The notes beneath the pieces were generated by a model. The model was not told the origin of the DNA and did no database searches. It worked only from the letters and a program-made list of their open reading frames with translations. A stretch of DNA of 64,000 nt from Prostheceraeus crozeri. Its lineage: Eukaryota; Platyhelminthes; Polycladida; Euryleptidae. Below, in pieces: positions 47,301-59,472 of this stretch. The position numbers and the translations under genes are program-made. The stretch spans positions 682,001 through 746,000 of the forward strand of contig CAJQUW010001649.1 of NCBI GenBank assembly GCA_907163375.1, given 5' to 3'. Positions within the stretch are counted from its first letter, which is position 1. Each line of letters opens with the position of its first letter.

Positions 47301-49584
47301 AATCGAGTTACCTTTGACCACTTAGAAATTTGATTGCTTGCACACTATGGGGTTCCTCTATCAGCCAACAGTAACGAACTTCCTGTCTAGTATAAGGCGT
47401 TCTGCTTCGCAGTAAGCGTGAATTGGCAGCTGTGACATCATCATGAATCCTTGATATGAATTTGTAGGCAAACTGACAAGCAGACAGGTGGGAAAGCAAC
47501 AGGAAATCGTCGTAGTGGTTGAACACTTATTTTCAGAGAATAAGATTCTGAAATTGACCGAACTACGCCGAGTCATTTTAAATAATCATTAAAAAGCTGC
47601 TAAGTCAAGAGTGGCAGTGGCTATTACTGGCTGTGCCGGCACAATTTTTGTCTTGCGGCTATTCCACCGGCTGAGCCGGTGATGCCTATTGCCTCATAAA
47701 TATAAGATAGAAGTTATCCACAGTAAATAATAAAGTGGTTAATTGATTTTTCATTATTTTAAGTATTTCGGGATCTCTTATATCTAGAAAATGAGTCTGA
47801 CTCGCTTGAGAATTCATTAGATTTCCAAAAAAGAACTCAGAAGACGAAGCAAGACCAAGCAAGGCTTGAGCAAAAAACACGGTTTTCTAACTGAACACAA
47901 TTTGTGCATTTGAAAAATTGTAGTCAAGAAAATAGGTAAATTAAAAACGTAGCAGAAAGTGGGGTGGATGTCAAGATATGAATGACAATTACGTTACACT
48001 AAACAAATATTCAGACAACTGTTTGTAGAAAATTGAAATTTGATGATTGCTTGTCAAATGTGAGGATCAAATGTTAGTTGCACTGCGATCTAGGTACACA
48101 TTTGGAGTGATCTGTTCGCCCAATAGCCTACATCAGTGCGCCATTATTTTTGTCTGGATGCCTAGGTGATGCGGTGCGTTTATACTACCACTGCCTTTAT
48201 GAATTGGGAATTGAAAAACTAATACATGTATACAGGCAGGTCAAGTAGAGAGCATACATATACATGTAGTTCAAGCAGAGAAACTGTTAACCAGCAGTCA
48301 TGAAACATGTTGAGACAGAGTGATGGACATAGAAGGAAATTTTTTAAATGTGCATGCATGCAATGACATGCAACTTGCAAATTTTATTTGTTGCATGCGA
48401 ACCATCTCGCATTTCAAAGGTGGGCAGACGTTTCTAGTGGCGAGGCACATCATAGATCTGATTAGTTTTGTGGTTAACAAATTCTGCATTAGGCTGCCAT
48501 AGGAAACAGAATCGTCGAAATGATAATGCTGTGAGGACTAGACCACTGCACCTTTTTAACAAAATATGAAGGCAAAAAAGAAGATATTTGTTAATGTGCA
48601 CATCTGTTATCGAAAACGATGCTTAACAAAAATATTAACCTGTGGTCTGTTTAACGATTTCCGGAGAGTCGGTCTTCGAAATTTATGGCCGGTTCCAACC
48701 CGGTGATACGCGATCATTGAAAAAAGAAAATTGAAGAAAAGTGAGAGAGGATTGAGGATTTCGCTGACTTCCAATGGTACTTCTCATCAGCAACATGTTG
48801 CGCCAATCATGAGAGCAAAACTCAGTTACCGAATCGAGTGCTTGCATTCAAATCGTATTTGTACATCTATCTGAATGGTTTCACTGTGTACAGTAAAAGT
48901 GCACATACACTCTTTCAAGAGAATGGACTATGTCCTAGACTACTGCCTTGCAGAAACTCAGTAAGATTGTCATTAAACATGTGATAGCAGATGCGTTCTA
49001 TTTAGCTAAACATTTTATTGTTCCTTTGTACCATAATGGGGTTCCGTACATTAAAAAACTAATGATTTTCAAAAGGAAATGAAAAACTTGATTTCAAGTT
49101 ATGACTGAAAAATTTAGGGAGTTTGATGCTCAGAAGAATAGCAGCCCAAGGTCGAAATGCCAAATTTTGTGCAGTTGTAAATTTTTCTTACAAGCCCTGG
49201 TATTGCACAAAATAATGATTTTCTAGAGGAAATGAAAAAAGATGATTTCAAGTTTAACTATGACTGAAAAAAAACTAGAGAATGTCATGCTTAGAAGAAT
49301 CCTTGCTCAGGGGAAGCAGTGGGAAGTCAAATTCGAAATGCCAATTTTTTCATTTGTTAATTTTTCTATAAAATCCTTGGAACGGACCAAAGAGTTGATG
49401 CACGCTTCGATATTTATGTCATAATAATTATAGTAGCCGCGACATCAGAGGTATCAGCGGTAAGTCGTGCCTGAAAGAAGCTACGTGCTTGAGCGAGTTA
49501 GACGGATCACATCCACTTCTGGTGTCGGAATCAACTCATGTACAACTACTATCATCTAGAGATATAGTTTTTCGCTAGAATTCA
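44362..49584. other. Long gene-free interval
   Basis: No recognised gene. It contains a ~93-bp tandem duplication near 45350-45510, a Penelope-terminus-like motif on the minus strand at about 46529-46575 (GACGAAACGTCGAG), a perfect CACCGGC/GCCGGTG hairpin at 47665-47681, and several TACATGTA words. Confidence 0.5.
45352..45614 (+). other. Tandemly repeated ORF segment, unknown
   Basis: The open frame encodes two copies of FRIPENK(R/C)T followed by RARR(V/P)RFD, about 31 residues apart, produced by a ~93-bp tandem duplication in the DNA. No family is recognised. Because the period is a multiple of three, the frame survives the duplication in all readings, so this could be a chance ORF. Confidence 0.25.
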
Positions 49585-50121
49585 GTGATGAATATTTTAC
49601 GTATCACAATGAAAAATCGGGTCAATTCATATTTCGAAGAATTGCGATATTTTGAATTGGCAGTCAGTAAGTTTGATACAGTTTTATGCGTTTTATGGTC
49701 TTTTACTGTGTCATTATCTCATGAACTTTTATTGCGCGCAGATTTTAAAAATGTGAGTGCTGTTCGGCCTGAGTTTTTGTTCTGCAGATCTGGTTCGGAC
49801 GCAAGCCGGCCAGTCGTGATCAAGTCATTAAAGGCTAATTATATGTGTTCGTTTCCATCCACAGTGGAATCCGAGTATAACAGTGACGTGGCTTCGGACG
49901 CGGAAGAGGGTCTTCGCCTCTTACGTCTAGACGGCGAGAGCCGTCCTACTGAGTCCTCCAGTGGTACGTTTGGCGTTGGCGAGAGCCGGCAGCTAAAAAG
50001 AGTGTCGTGGGCAGACGAGGCCGAAGAGGAGGAGAAGGAGGCGCGAGAGCAGCAGCGAGCGCGGACATCCGAGAGGATGCGAAATGTGGAAAAAAATATC
50101 CGAACCATGGTAGCATCGTGA
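49585..50121 (+). CDS. Hypothetical acidic ORF fragment
   Basis: 178 codons. The first ~85 residues are AT-rich in codons and look non-coding. From about 49855 the sequence becomes GC-rich and encodes SEYNSDVASDAEEGLRLLRLD followed by RVSWADEAEEEEKEAREQQR, a charged, probably coiled-coil segment. Its base composition resembles the GC-rich tail after the Gypsy integrase (54.3-55.3 kb), so it may be another piece of that element. It meets the CUB segment near 50085. No function can be assigned. Confidence 0.3.
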   Translation: MMNILRITMKNRVNSYFEELRYFELAVSKFDTVLCVLWSFTVSLSHELLLRADFKNVSAVRPEFLFCRSGSDASRPVVIKSLKANYMCSFPSTVESEYNSDVASDAEEGLRLLRLDGESRPTESSSGTFGVGESRQLKRVSWADEAEEEEKEAREQQRARTSERMRNVEKNIRTMVAS

Positions 50122-50739
50122 ATCATGTTGGGTTTGATCAGGACAGTTATTATCCTTCTGGTCTGAACTGTACATGGACTATCGCTGGAGAGGAGGGGAA
50201 GATTGTGCGTCTCCAATTCGTGTATTTTGATGTTGATGGTGCTCGCACCAAATGTGGCAGGGACGATTACCTGACAATATACGACGGCAAGAGTGATCAA
50301 AGTCAGAAACTGGCGACTTTGTGTGACAGTAAGAAACGCATTCCACGTTATTTGTTTTCCAACCACAAAAGTGTGACGATCCGATTCAGAACTAAACACA
50401 ACACAGGAGATGGATTCAACATCACCTACAGTCTCGTTGAAACAACTCTTGGTGCGGTGGACAACGGGCATTGAAGGGAGAAGAAGGAGTCATTGAAAGT
50501 CGAGGAGTGAATAAATATGTGTATGTGATGAAATCTTGTGAATGGTTGATCGAAGGCAAGAAATCAAAGATTGTTCGTCTTCGATTTGAAAGTTTCTCTG
50601 TGGAATGTTCCAAACACAACTTGACGATCCTTGATGGAGACAATGAGATTCCGAAGAAGCTGTGTGGGGATGGAAATCAGTCAGATATTTATTCCATCAG
50701 TCAGAGCATGAGGCTAGAGATCAATCGTGTAAGAATGTA
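50087..50739 (+). pseudogene. Two CUB domains, fragment of a host-type extracellular protein
   Basis: CUB 1 (about 50087-50440) has the canonical pattern: CG at the start, YPSGLNCTWTI, IVRLQFVYFDVD, CGRDDYLTIYDG, LCD, VTIRF and GDGFNITY. CUB 2 begins CGG at 50453 and has SCEWLIEG, IVRLRFESFSVECS, LTILDG, CGDG and SMRLEI, then stops short of the usual C-terminal strand at 50735. CUB domains are ~110-residue beta-sandwich modules of secreted proteins that bind proteins, often with Ca2+. The two domains are in different frames, and no intron lies between them. The lack of introns, the truncation and the abutting Gypsy pol at 50740 suggest a processed or transduced fragment rather than an active gene. 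Confidence 0.7.
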
Positions 50740-53700
50740 GTCCAATTTATTATTGCCCATCGTAGAGGATGGGGTTTGTTAGATAGCGGCGCCGATCGTA
50801 GTGTGGTGCATATTAACCTTGCAAGAGAAGTTGGGGCTAAAATTGATAGCTCCAGACGGCCTGCGCTTCGGGACGCTGAGAAAAGGCCTTTAAGAGTTGC
50901 AGGAATTAGTGAGTTGAAAGTGAATTTGGGTTCTGAAATATGCACATATGAATTTGTGGTAGCCAATGAGATAAGCTACGATATTATTTTTGGACAAGAT
51001 TTTTTGTCAGTGTTCGATATCGACATTTTGAATAGTCGAGGAGTCGTTGAGTTCGCAAGAACCGGCACGACGCTGAAGATGAGAAGTCGTTTTGAGGTTG
51101 TAGATACCGAGATAAGTTTGGTCGAGGAAACGACAGTCCCTCCTGACGCTCTTATCTATTGTAAAGGGATTTGTCAAAACTGGTCCAGGACAGCGATTCT
51201 GGGTATGGTGACGCCTTTGCAGCAAAGTTTACCGGACGGTATTCTTATGGCAAATGGTGAAGTGCAGACAGATAATGGTAAAGTATGGCTTCAATTGCTT
51301 AACATTACTCATTCAGAGGTGAAAATTCCTTCAGGGGTGCATATTGCGCAGTTTGAACCAATTGAGGAAGTTCTAACGGTAACTGAAGAGTCTACGTTGA
51401 AATCTCATAAATCTAATGTTGAAGTGGCGATAGACCAAATTCGTCAAGGTACCTTGTCGAAAGATGAGGTTCGCAAAGCGGAAGCTTTACTTTGTGAGTT
51501 TGCCGATGTTTTTGTCGAGGAAGGAAAACCGTTAGGTAGAACAACGCTTTTCCATCACACAATAAATACAGGCATGAGTCCTCCTATTAAAGTCAGAGGA
51601 CGGAGAATTCCTCCTCATCAGCGAGCAGATTTTGACAAGATGGTGGATGAAATGTTGCGAGATGATGTAGTCAGACCTAGTAATAGTCCGTGGTCAAGCC
51701 CGATTTTATTAGTAAAGAAGAAAGATGGATCTTTGCGATGTTGTGTGGATTTTCGGCAATTGAACGAGATAACGGTGAAAGATGCTTACCCGCTTCCGAG
51801 AGTGGACGAGAGTCTAGATTCGTTGGCTGGAGCAAACCGTTTTGGATCTCAAGTCGGGGTATTGGCAGGTACCATTAGAGGAGAGCTCTAAGGAAAAGAC
51901 TGCGTTCTCAACCCACAGAGGCCTATATGAATTCAACGTTCTTCCTATGGGGCTGACTACTGCTCCTGCTGTTTTTGCAAGACTAATGAATAACGTTTTG
52001 GCAGGATTGACGTGGGATGCTTGTTTGGTATATTTAGACGATACCATCGTCATTGGGCGCTCGTTTGAAGATCATCTAGCCAACTTGGTGTCAGTGTTAC
52101 AGCGTTTTCGTAAGGCTAACTTGCAATTAAATCCCAAGAAATGTCAATGGTTTAAGACGGAGGTTAAATATCTCGGACATGTGGTATCGCCGGAAGGTGT
52201 CCATACCGACAAATCCACAATCGAGAAAGTCATGAATTGGCCGCGCCCAGATACTCAAAAGAAATTACGGGGATTCATCGGACTGTGTAGCTACTACCGG
52301 CGGTTTATTAAAGGATTCGCAAGCATAGCCGAACCGCTCCACGAATAACAGGTAAGAACGCAAAGTTTTCGTGGACGGATGAGTGTGAGGAAGCTTTTAT
52401 TATACTAAGACAAGCTTTATGCTCTGCGCCGGTTCTGGCCTTGCCAGATTTTTCTGCGGAAGCAGGGAATTTTATCCTAGACACCGATGCCAGCGATCGG
52501 GCAATTGGGTGTGTGTTGTCACAGAAAGACGAGAGTGGATTGGAAAGAGTAATCGCTTACGGAAGTAGGTGTCTTACTAAAGCAGAGAGAAATTACTATA
52601 CTGCGTAACCCGAAAGGAGATGTTGGCGATGGTATATTTTATCCATGATCTGCGGGCGTATTTGTTAGGGAGACCTTTCATTTTGCGGACAGATCATAGT
52701 GCTTTGACGTGGCTGAATTCGTTTAAAGAGCCGACTGGACAAGTGGCACGTTGGATACAGAAATTGCAGGAATATCAGTTTACGATCGAATATCGCCCGA
52801 ATCCGAAACATACAAATGCCGATGCCCTATCGAGGCGGCCACATCGTTCACATGGTGATTGTCCAACATGTTCTAAGGAGATAGAACAAAGTTTTGAAAT
52901 TGCAGCCATAACCTGGCCTTATGGGTGGTCAGCTGAGGACCTCAAAAGAGCACAGCTAGAATCCCCAGCCATTTCTCATGCCGTCTCATGGATTCAGCAA
53001 GGGCGTTCAGGCCCTCCACAATTATCAAACGCGCAAGGAATTCCTGAGTTGTGGAAAATGATAAAAGAATTTCCTTTTATGGCTCTGATTGAAGATATAT
53101 TACATATTAGGTACCCTGACGATGAGGGTTGGAGGGTTATTTTGCCTCCATCGTTCAGAGAACAAGCCCTTCAGCAATATCACAATAACCCTGTGGGTGG
53201 GCACACCGGTAAAGAGTCAACTTTCAGGAAAGTAAGCCTACATTTTTGGTGGCCAGGGTTACGGAAGGATATTGATAAATGGGTGGAGTCTTGCGGAGTG
53301 TGTGGTGAATGCAGGGGTCCCAACCGTAAGACTGTAGCACACCTCCGACCAATACCAGCAGACGAACCTCTTGCGCGTATTTCTTTGGACATAATTGGTC
53401 CTTAAATAGAACGGCTTCCGGAAATCGATTTATTCTTACAATGGTGGACGCCTTTACAAAGTGGGCCGAAGCAGTGCCACTGAAAGATCATACCGCCAAA
53501 ACAGTGGCTACTACAATTCTCTCCCATTGGGCTTCTCGCTATGGAGTACCGAAGGAGATTTTGTCCGATCAAGGGACGGAATTTGAGTCAGCACTATTTC
53601 GCCAGCTGTGTCATTTGTTGGGAATGAGGAAATTGCGCTCTAGTCCTTATCATCCTATGGGGAATGGGGGAGTCGAGAGACTCAACCGTACTATTAAGAA

Positions 53701-55347
53701 TTTGCTGCTGTCTCATACCGATCGAGATCGAGAGAGGTGGGACGAAACGCTACATTTCTGTATGTGGGCGTATCGGTTCAATATCCATTACTCCACGGGT
53801 TACTCGCCGTCCAGATTGTTCATGGGGAGGGAAATGCGTTTCCCAATAGATGTCATTCTTGAATCAGTGCCATCTGCTAATGTGGAAGCGGAAGATTATG
53901 CAGAATGGCTCCAAGCAAGCATTCGCTCTGCGGGGCAGGTAGCGAAAGACAACTTGGCGGCAGCCAGGAGACATCAGAAGCAGTTTTATGATCGTATAGA
54001 GCTACGAAAGTACCTCACTACAGATCAGGGGATTTAGTCTGGTTGCACTCTGAAGTGCCGACTGGACCTTGCCCGAAGTTGTCAAGATCTTGGCGAGGGC
54101 CGTATCTTGTATCACGAATTATGAATGCGACCAACGTAGAAGTGTCAGATCCGGCACGGCCGGGTAGGTACCAAGTTGTGCATGTTAACAGAGTCAAACC
54201 GTGCCCGATTGACGTTCGTCTGGATCAGAGAGATCATGCGCGGCGTTCTTCCGTGACTGCTGGGGTGGAAGATCAGCAAGAAATTCATCCTTATTTCCGA
54301 GAGGAAATTGAGGTAGATCCAGGTATCGATTTGGAAGTGCTTGTTCCGGACCGGGACATACCCCTGGCAGAGAGGGATTTCCGGTCAATTAACGAACCTC
54401 AATCGGTCAGTTCAAATCTTCCTCCGCTGTCTCCTATACCGGAAGATGTAGAGGATGTCAGTTTAGGGGAAGTGATTGACCTTGAACCTGTGAGCGAGAA
54501 TTTCTCCGATGAATTCGAATGTAGTGACCTTCTTAATTTACAGATGGCTTCTGACCCTGCACCTCGACCTTCGGTGCGCCCTCTCTCGACGGAGATGTGT
54601 GAAGGCTGGGGAGAGCAGTTGGTGAAACATTTCATTCGAGGCGAAAGCCTGAATGTGATAATGGAGGTCTCCGATCCTGCTTTGTCCGACTGGATGACGA
54701 AAGTCTCCAGTTGGGCCCTTGCCTCGCTCCGGAAATTTTTTGCCAATCGCATCCGGGACAGGCGCGAGCTTGTCCGGCAGAGGATACAGGAGGTGGAGGA
54801 CCGCGTACGACGGTGGTTTCAGGTGCACCCGTACGTCTCCAATCGCCCCCGACAGGCGGCGACTGCACTTTTCGCAGATGTGCGACAGCAATTGGCGGCT
54901 GTCCGAGAGGTTCCGGCACCCGAGCGTCAAGCAGCTGCCGCTCAGACCTCCGCGCGAGGAGGCTCCGAGGCCGACCTGGTGACGGAAGTCACTAGGCGGG
55001 TTTTGGAGGCCCTTCGCCAAGAAGGGATGGCAGCTGCCTCTGTTCGTCCGGTGGCAAGCTACGCCCGCGCTGCCACATCTCCACCACTGTCATCGGTGGC
55101 CGTACGCCCGCCAGCGAAAGCTGCGCCGGGGTCTTCACGTCAGCAGCGTCGACCGGAGCTTTCGAGTGAGAGAGGGTCAACCGGTGTGGTCCTAGTGATC
55201 GGGGACTCGAACTTCGTTCGATATCCGTTCAATAGGTACCCGTACCGCACCATTGCAGTACCTGGCCTTCGGATCGCGAGAGCGATCGGGAGTCTGAGGT
55301 CCGCAAAGGATCTTCCTGCGCGGTCTCCGCGGTCTTGCTGGGCGTAG
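50740..55347 (+). mobile_element. Ty3/Gypsy pol region, broken, LTRs not seen
   Basis: Parts in order: aspartic protease (LLDSGADRSVVH, near 50.78 kb), reverse transcriptase (about 51.56-52.35 kb; VDFRQLNEI, LPMGLTTAPAVF, VYLDDTIVIG, LRGFIGLCSYYRRFI), RNase H (about 52.4-52.85 kb; LDTDASDRAIG, LRTDHSALTWL), integrase zinc finger (about 53.18-53.33 kb; HTGKES...CGVCGEC) and core (about 53.4-53.8 kb; VDAFTKWAEA, SDQGTEFES, YHPMGNGGVERLN). A C-terminal barrel (GRYQVVHVNRVKP, ending near 54.22 kb) is followed by a long GC-rich extension to 55.35 kb. RT before integrase identifies Gypsy. There are about four or five breaks. A gag is not clearly identified and no flanking LTR pair was found. Treated as a fossil. 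Confidence 0.88.
54250..55347 (+). other. GC-rich coding tail downstream of Gypsy integrase
   Basis: An open frame of about 365 residues continues from the integrase C-terminus. It has an acidic stretch, an Arg-rich helical region (RELVRQRIQEVEDRVRRWF), an Ala/Pro-rich linker, and near its end VVLVIGDSNFVRYPF followed by PGLRIARAIG, which resembles block I of SGNH/GDSL hydrolases (GDSN). Its base composition differs sharply from the surrounding AT-rich DNA. It may be a gag-like or accessory product of the element; no relative is known to me. Confidence 0.45.
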
Positions 55348-55360
55348 GTATCAATAGTGA

Positions 55361-55492
55361 TGCAAATGGAAAATTTTCCAGAAAATTTTCCGGAAAATTT
55401 TCCAATTTTTTCAAAATTTTCCAATTTTTTCAAAATTTTCCAATTTTTTCAAAATTGTCCGGAAAATTTTCCATTGGAAAATTTTGAAATTT
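55361..55492. repeat. GGAAAATTTTCC palindrome array
   Basis: Repeated self-complementary words (G)GAAAATTTTCC(A) and AATTTTTTCAAAATTTTCC fill about 130 bp and can fold on themselves in many registers. It lies between the Gypsy tail and the hAT left end. Confidence 0.8.
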
Positions 55493-55956
55493 ATTTTTCG
55501 GTGATTGACGTTTTTTTCTTTGTTTTGGAGACTTATTATAGTCGTTTGAAAAGACTATGTAATATTCAAAGTTCAAAAGCTTCTCTATCATCCCTGTATG
55601 TTAACTTTTGGTACCAACTGCACCTTAACCAGGGCTGTGGAGCCGAGCCGGAGCCGGAGCCTTAAAGAGCCGATGGTTTTGGTCGGAGCCGGAGCCGATT
55701 TATCAAAAAGGCTCCGGCTCCGATAGTTTGAGCTTTGATATAAATCTAGAATTTTGAAAGTTATTAATTGGCATCATAAAAAAATTAAATCATTTGAAAT
55801 CTAAAGATATGTCTTTTAAGTATACCAATGATCTGTCCTCCACGATATCTTTCTTTGCAGTTGCCGCCTTCTTTTGTATTATATTTATTATATATTTACA
55901 CACATGTGTAATATTTTTTTATTGCATATGTTTCTTTTTTTTGCATATATCTCAAC

Positions 55957-56688
55957 ATGACTGGTGTCGGCAGAGCGACGAGAAGTTCTTCACTTTGCTT
56001 GGAAAGTGTGAAGGAGTTGCTTTATGCAACGAAAGCTGAAATTATTGAATCCGTCAAACTTGAGACGGACAGTCTCAAACAGCTTATCAATTCTCTTTGT
56101 GGTCGGGTTACCAGGATTGAAGAATCAATTTTGGCAATTAAAACTGCTCAAAATACTCAAGAAAGCGCTATCGAATTGCTACAAAATCAAGTGTCTCAAA
56201 TTGACAGTGATCTAGTGAAGTGCAAAAAGCAAACTGATGACATTTTTGATGAGTATGAGCAGCGTGACTACCGCAGATTGAACATAGTTGTATCTGGCAT
56301 TTCCGAGTCTAATAAAGGCTCTGTTGTGGAGAATTCAAAATTGGACATTGAGTATTGCGAGAAAATGTTTCGAACGATGGGTGTCGATGACTTTGATTTC
56401 CAGGAGGTCAAGCGGTTGGGCAAATTCAAATCGGAGCAAAGTAGATTGCTCAGAGTTCGTTTTAAATGTATTCAAGCAAAACAAGCAGTGTTAAGAAAGT
56501 CAAAATTGTTGCGATCCAACGATACATACAAGACCGTTTACATAAACCTTGACAAGACAAAGTACCAACAGCAGAAAGACAAGGAATTGCGTGACGAATT
56601 GAAATTCAGAAAAAATTTGGGAGAAGATGTGGTGATCTCTCGTGGAAAAGTGTGGGATAGAAGCAAATTGCACCATTTTCGAAATTGA
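55957..56688 (+). CDS. LINE ORF1, coiled-coil RNA-binding protein
   Basis: 243 residues. Residues ~15-105 form a long heptad-rich coiled coil (ESVKLETDSLKQLINSL, VSQIDSDLVKCKKQ). Next comes EQRDYRRLNIVVSGI, the start of an RRM-like fold as in ORF1 proteins of the L1/Transposase_22 type, and then a basic C-terminal region with LLRVRFK and KELRDELKFRKN. ORF1 proteins trimerise through the coiled coil and chaperone the element RNA. The reading frame is intact. The stop overlaps the beginning of the ORF2 frame by a few bases (ATTGATT), suggesting re-initiation or leaky translation of ORF2. Confidence 0.8.
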   Translation: MTGVGRATRSSSLCLESVKELLYATKAEIIESVKLETDSLKQLINSLCGRVTRIEESILAIKTAQNTQESAIELLQNQVSQIDSDLVKCKKQTDDIFDEYEQRDYRRLNIVVSGISESNKGSVVENSKLDIEYCEKMFRTMGVDDFDFQEVKRLGKFKSEQSRLLRVRFKCIQAKQAVLRKSKLLRSNDTYKTVYINLDKTKYQQQKDKELRDELKFRKNLGEDVVISRGKVWDRSKLHHFRN

Positions 56689-59338
56689 TTTTACCGACAA
56701 ATACATACAATGTTTATTCTGACTTAACTGGTTCATTCTCTCATCGCTCACAGAGTTACCCTGTAATTCTCTTGACTAATTTACGATCTGTTTTGCCCAA
56801 ACTTGATGATTTATCAGTTTTCATTGCTACGGTTAATCCAGGTATAATTTGCATTACCGAAAGTTGGCTTAAGCCGAATATTGACTCTGATTTGTTATTC
56901 CTAAAAGGTTATAGTCTCTTTCGATGTGACCGCATAAACCGATGTGGTGGAGGCGTATGCGTATGGTTGTTTGAATCACTCGGTGCCATTTCTGTCTCAG
57001 CTCCTCATCCCTGTCCAGTAGACATTGAATATTTGACCCTAAGAGTGCCTCGATTAAATTTGTACATTTTATGCGCCTATATTCCACCTGGATTACGAAT
57101 TTCAGAGCTGAATAACATCTCCAAGTTCTTTTGTGACATACTTGACATTGAGTTATTACATTTTCCTGATCGTAAAATTGTATTTTGTGGCGATTTGAAT
57201 CATTTTAATACTGATGAAATGGAACTGAATTTTGATTTGTTGAATCGTGTGACTGACGCCACTCGTGGTAGTGCCATTCTCGACAATATTTGGATTAGTT
57301 CAGATTTGCAAGATGACTATCGTTCCGATGCTTGCATTGGACCTCCTATTGCCTCATCCGATCATAAAACTATTCCACTGTACAGTGCTTCTGAATATTG
57401 TGTTCCATCTCGTATTGTCAAATTATGGGATTTTAGAGAATCCAACATTCATGCTTTTCTCCGAACTGTTTCATGTTTGAACTTTGAGGCCATTTATGAT
57501 GTTATGCTCATTGAGGAAAAATGTGACCTTTTCTATGACTTGATGGATGTTGCTATGTCAGTTATTCCCTCAACTTACGTCTCCATGTCTGCGAATGATA
57601 AGGCGTGGGTTACACCACTGCTCAAAAGTCTGATAAATCAAAGATGGTCCGCTTATCGCAATAGACAATGGAATCTTTATCATCACCTAAAAGAGAAAGT
57701 GAATATGGAAATTATCAAGGCAAAGAAGTTGTGGTCTGAGAGACAGATAAAGTCAAGTCGTCATGTGTGGAAGGTAGTCAACGAAATTAAAAGAAAATCC
57801 CAGCGCAGCCATTTTGATAATCTTATTCAAACGCATGGCAATGTACAGAACTTGATAACAGCTATTCACACAGAATTTTGTGGAAACTTCAACTCTGAAC
57901 CCCTGCTGAGTCTATGTGATGTTCAGGATGAACACTTATGGTGTCCACAATTTACTGTTCTTGACGTTCAGTGTCAATTATCACGAATAAAATGCGATAA
58001 ATCCTCTGGTAGTGATGCCATTCCTAATCGTCTATTGAAGGTCAGCTCAGAGATGATTTGTTTCCCATTATACGACATCTTTCAAGCCTCAATTGATCAG
58101 AGGACAGTGCCAAGTAGATGGAAGTTAGCAAATATCGTACCTGTGCCGAAGAAAAGATCCCCAACCGTCAAAGACTTTCGCCCTATCTCCTTGTTGCCAA
58201 CAGTGTCCAAGATACTTGAGCGCATTGTCCTGAATTCAGTTCTCCCCACTATCACATCAATGTTCGGACTGCATCAGCATGCCTTCAGGAGTCATGGCTC
58301 AACCGATGGAGCTCTGGTCAAGATTCATGACAGCATAACATCCCTTCTTGAGTCTTCCAGTGTCAAAGCTGTCCGACTTACCTGTCTGGATATGTCCAAA
58401 GCATTTGAGCGAGTTCATCATGGCAAACTATTTGAACTCCTGCGCCGGAACAATGTCGATGTCGGCTTTCTACTTTGGCTAAAGAGCTACCTTACTGATC
58501 GTCATCACCGCATCAAGATTAATATGACTCGTTTGGTCCGAACTTTATGATTCCCTCAGGCGTGCCTCAGGGCTCAGTTTTGGGCCCGTACTTGTTCGCT
58601 TGTTTTGTCGGGTCTCTGGATGTGTTAAAGCCTGCTGATATCATACTTTATGTGGACGATATCACACTTATCGAACCGCTCCCTCAATGCAATCATTCAA
58701 ACAATTTGATACGGATCAAAAATTGGATTGATGACAACAGACTGACCCTCAACATTTCCAAGTCGCAGCAGATGATCATAGGACGCTCCTCTTTTCAACA
58801 TGCCCATCATTCCGATATTCCTGTGGTTGAAAGCATGAAGATTTTAGGAGTTCATTGGAATCACACACTCTCCTGGGAAATCCATTTCAGATCAATTCTA
58901 AAATCTGCCTCACAAAGACTGTACGTTGTCCGTACTTTAAAACCCTTGCTCCCACGTGTCAAGCTGATAGACGTTTATCATAGTCTCATCACTTCTTTAA
59001 TCATGTATGCAGCGCCTCTCATGTGTTGGCTACCGGTGAAAATTGCAACATCCCTAGAAGCATTTCAAAAACGTGCTCATACCATAATATGTGGAAGAAA
59101 CTGTTGCTGTAGTAATTTTCCAAACTTAAGTGATCTTCGCGAGCGCCGTGTGTTATCCTTTCTAAAGAAGTGTGAAACTTATGTTAATCATCCCCTGAAT
59201 GATCTTCTACCAAACCGAATGCCTCGAAGTGGTCATTTTTGCATGCCAGTAGTTTCTTCGTCAAGACGTTTGCACTCCTTCGTGCCTTATTCATGCATTT
59301 TATCTAATGACATTTTACGTATGTGCCAGAATCCATGA
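56685..59338 (+). pseudogene. LINE ORF2: AP-like endonuclease and reverse transcriptase, frameshifted
   Basis: First frame (56685-58550, opening with TTG): EEP endonuclease with TNLRS, ITESWL, RCDRINRCGGGVCVW, CGDLNHFN and ASSDHKTI (about residues 25-230). It continues into the RT fingers and palm with DFRPISLLPTVSKILERIV and LDMSKAFERVHH (motif A). The second frame (58547-59338) continues with SGVPQGSVLGPYLF (motif B), YVDDITLIE (motif C) and a thumb region to the end. A single frameshift at about 58547, within the RT, separates motifs A and B. Otherwise the protein appears full length at about 880 residues. The endonuclease nicks target DNA and the RT primes from it. Confidence 0.87.
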
Positions 59339-59472
59339 AATTAGATCAGCAGCTGTCGTTGTAATTTTCCTGTGTTTGCAAATTATTACTTTTTCTTCAT
59401 TGTGTTATTCACCTTGTAACGTTTGATTTCCAATAGTTTTTGAATAAACGCTTACTTACTTACTTACTTACT

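Larger units (their letters stand above)
55957..59472 (+). mobile_element. CR1/L2-type non-LTR retrotransposon (LINE)
   Basis: ORF1 plus an ORF2 with endonuclease and reverse transcriptase, followed by AATAAA and a 3' microsatellite tail (CTTA)n at 59450-59472, typical of CR1/L2-group LINEs that end in short tandem repeats rather than poly(A). The exact 5' end was not located; it lies between the hAT subterminal repeats and 55957. Inserted in the hAT element, so younger than it. Confidence 0.85.

Noticed and set aside
54399-55180. Minus-strand and alternate-frame ORFs across the GC-rich Gypsy tail
   Set aside because: High GC makes all frames open; only the plus-strand frame continuing from the integrase has recognisable motifs.
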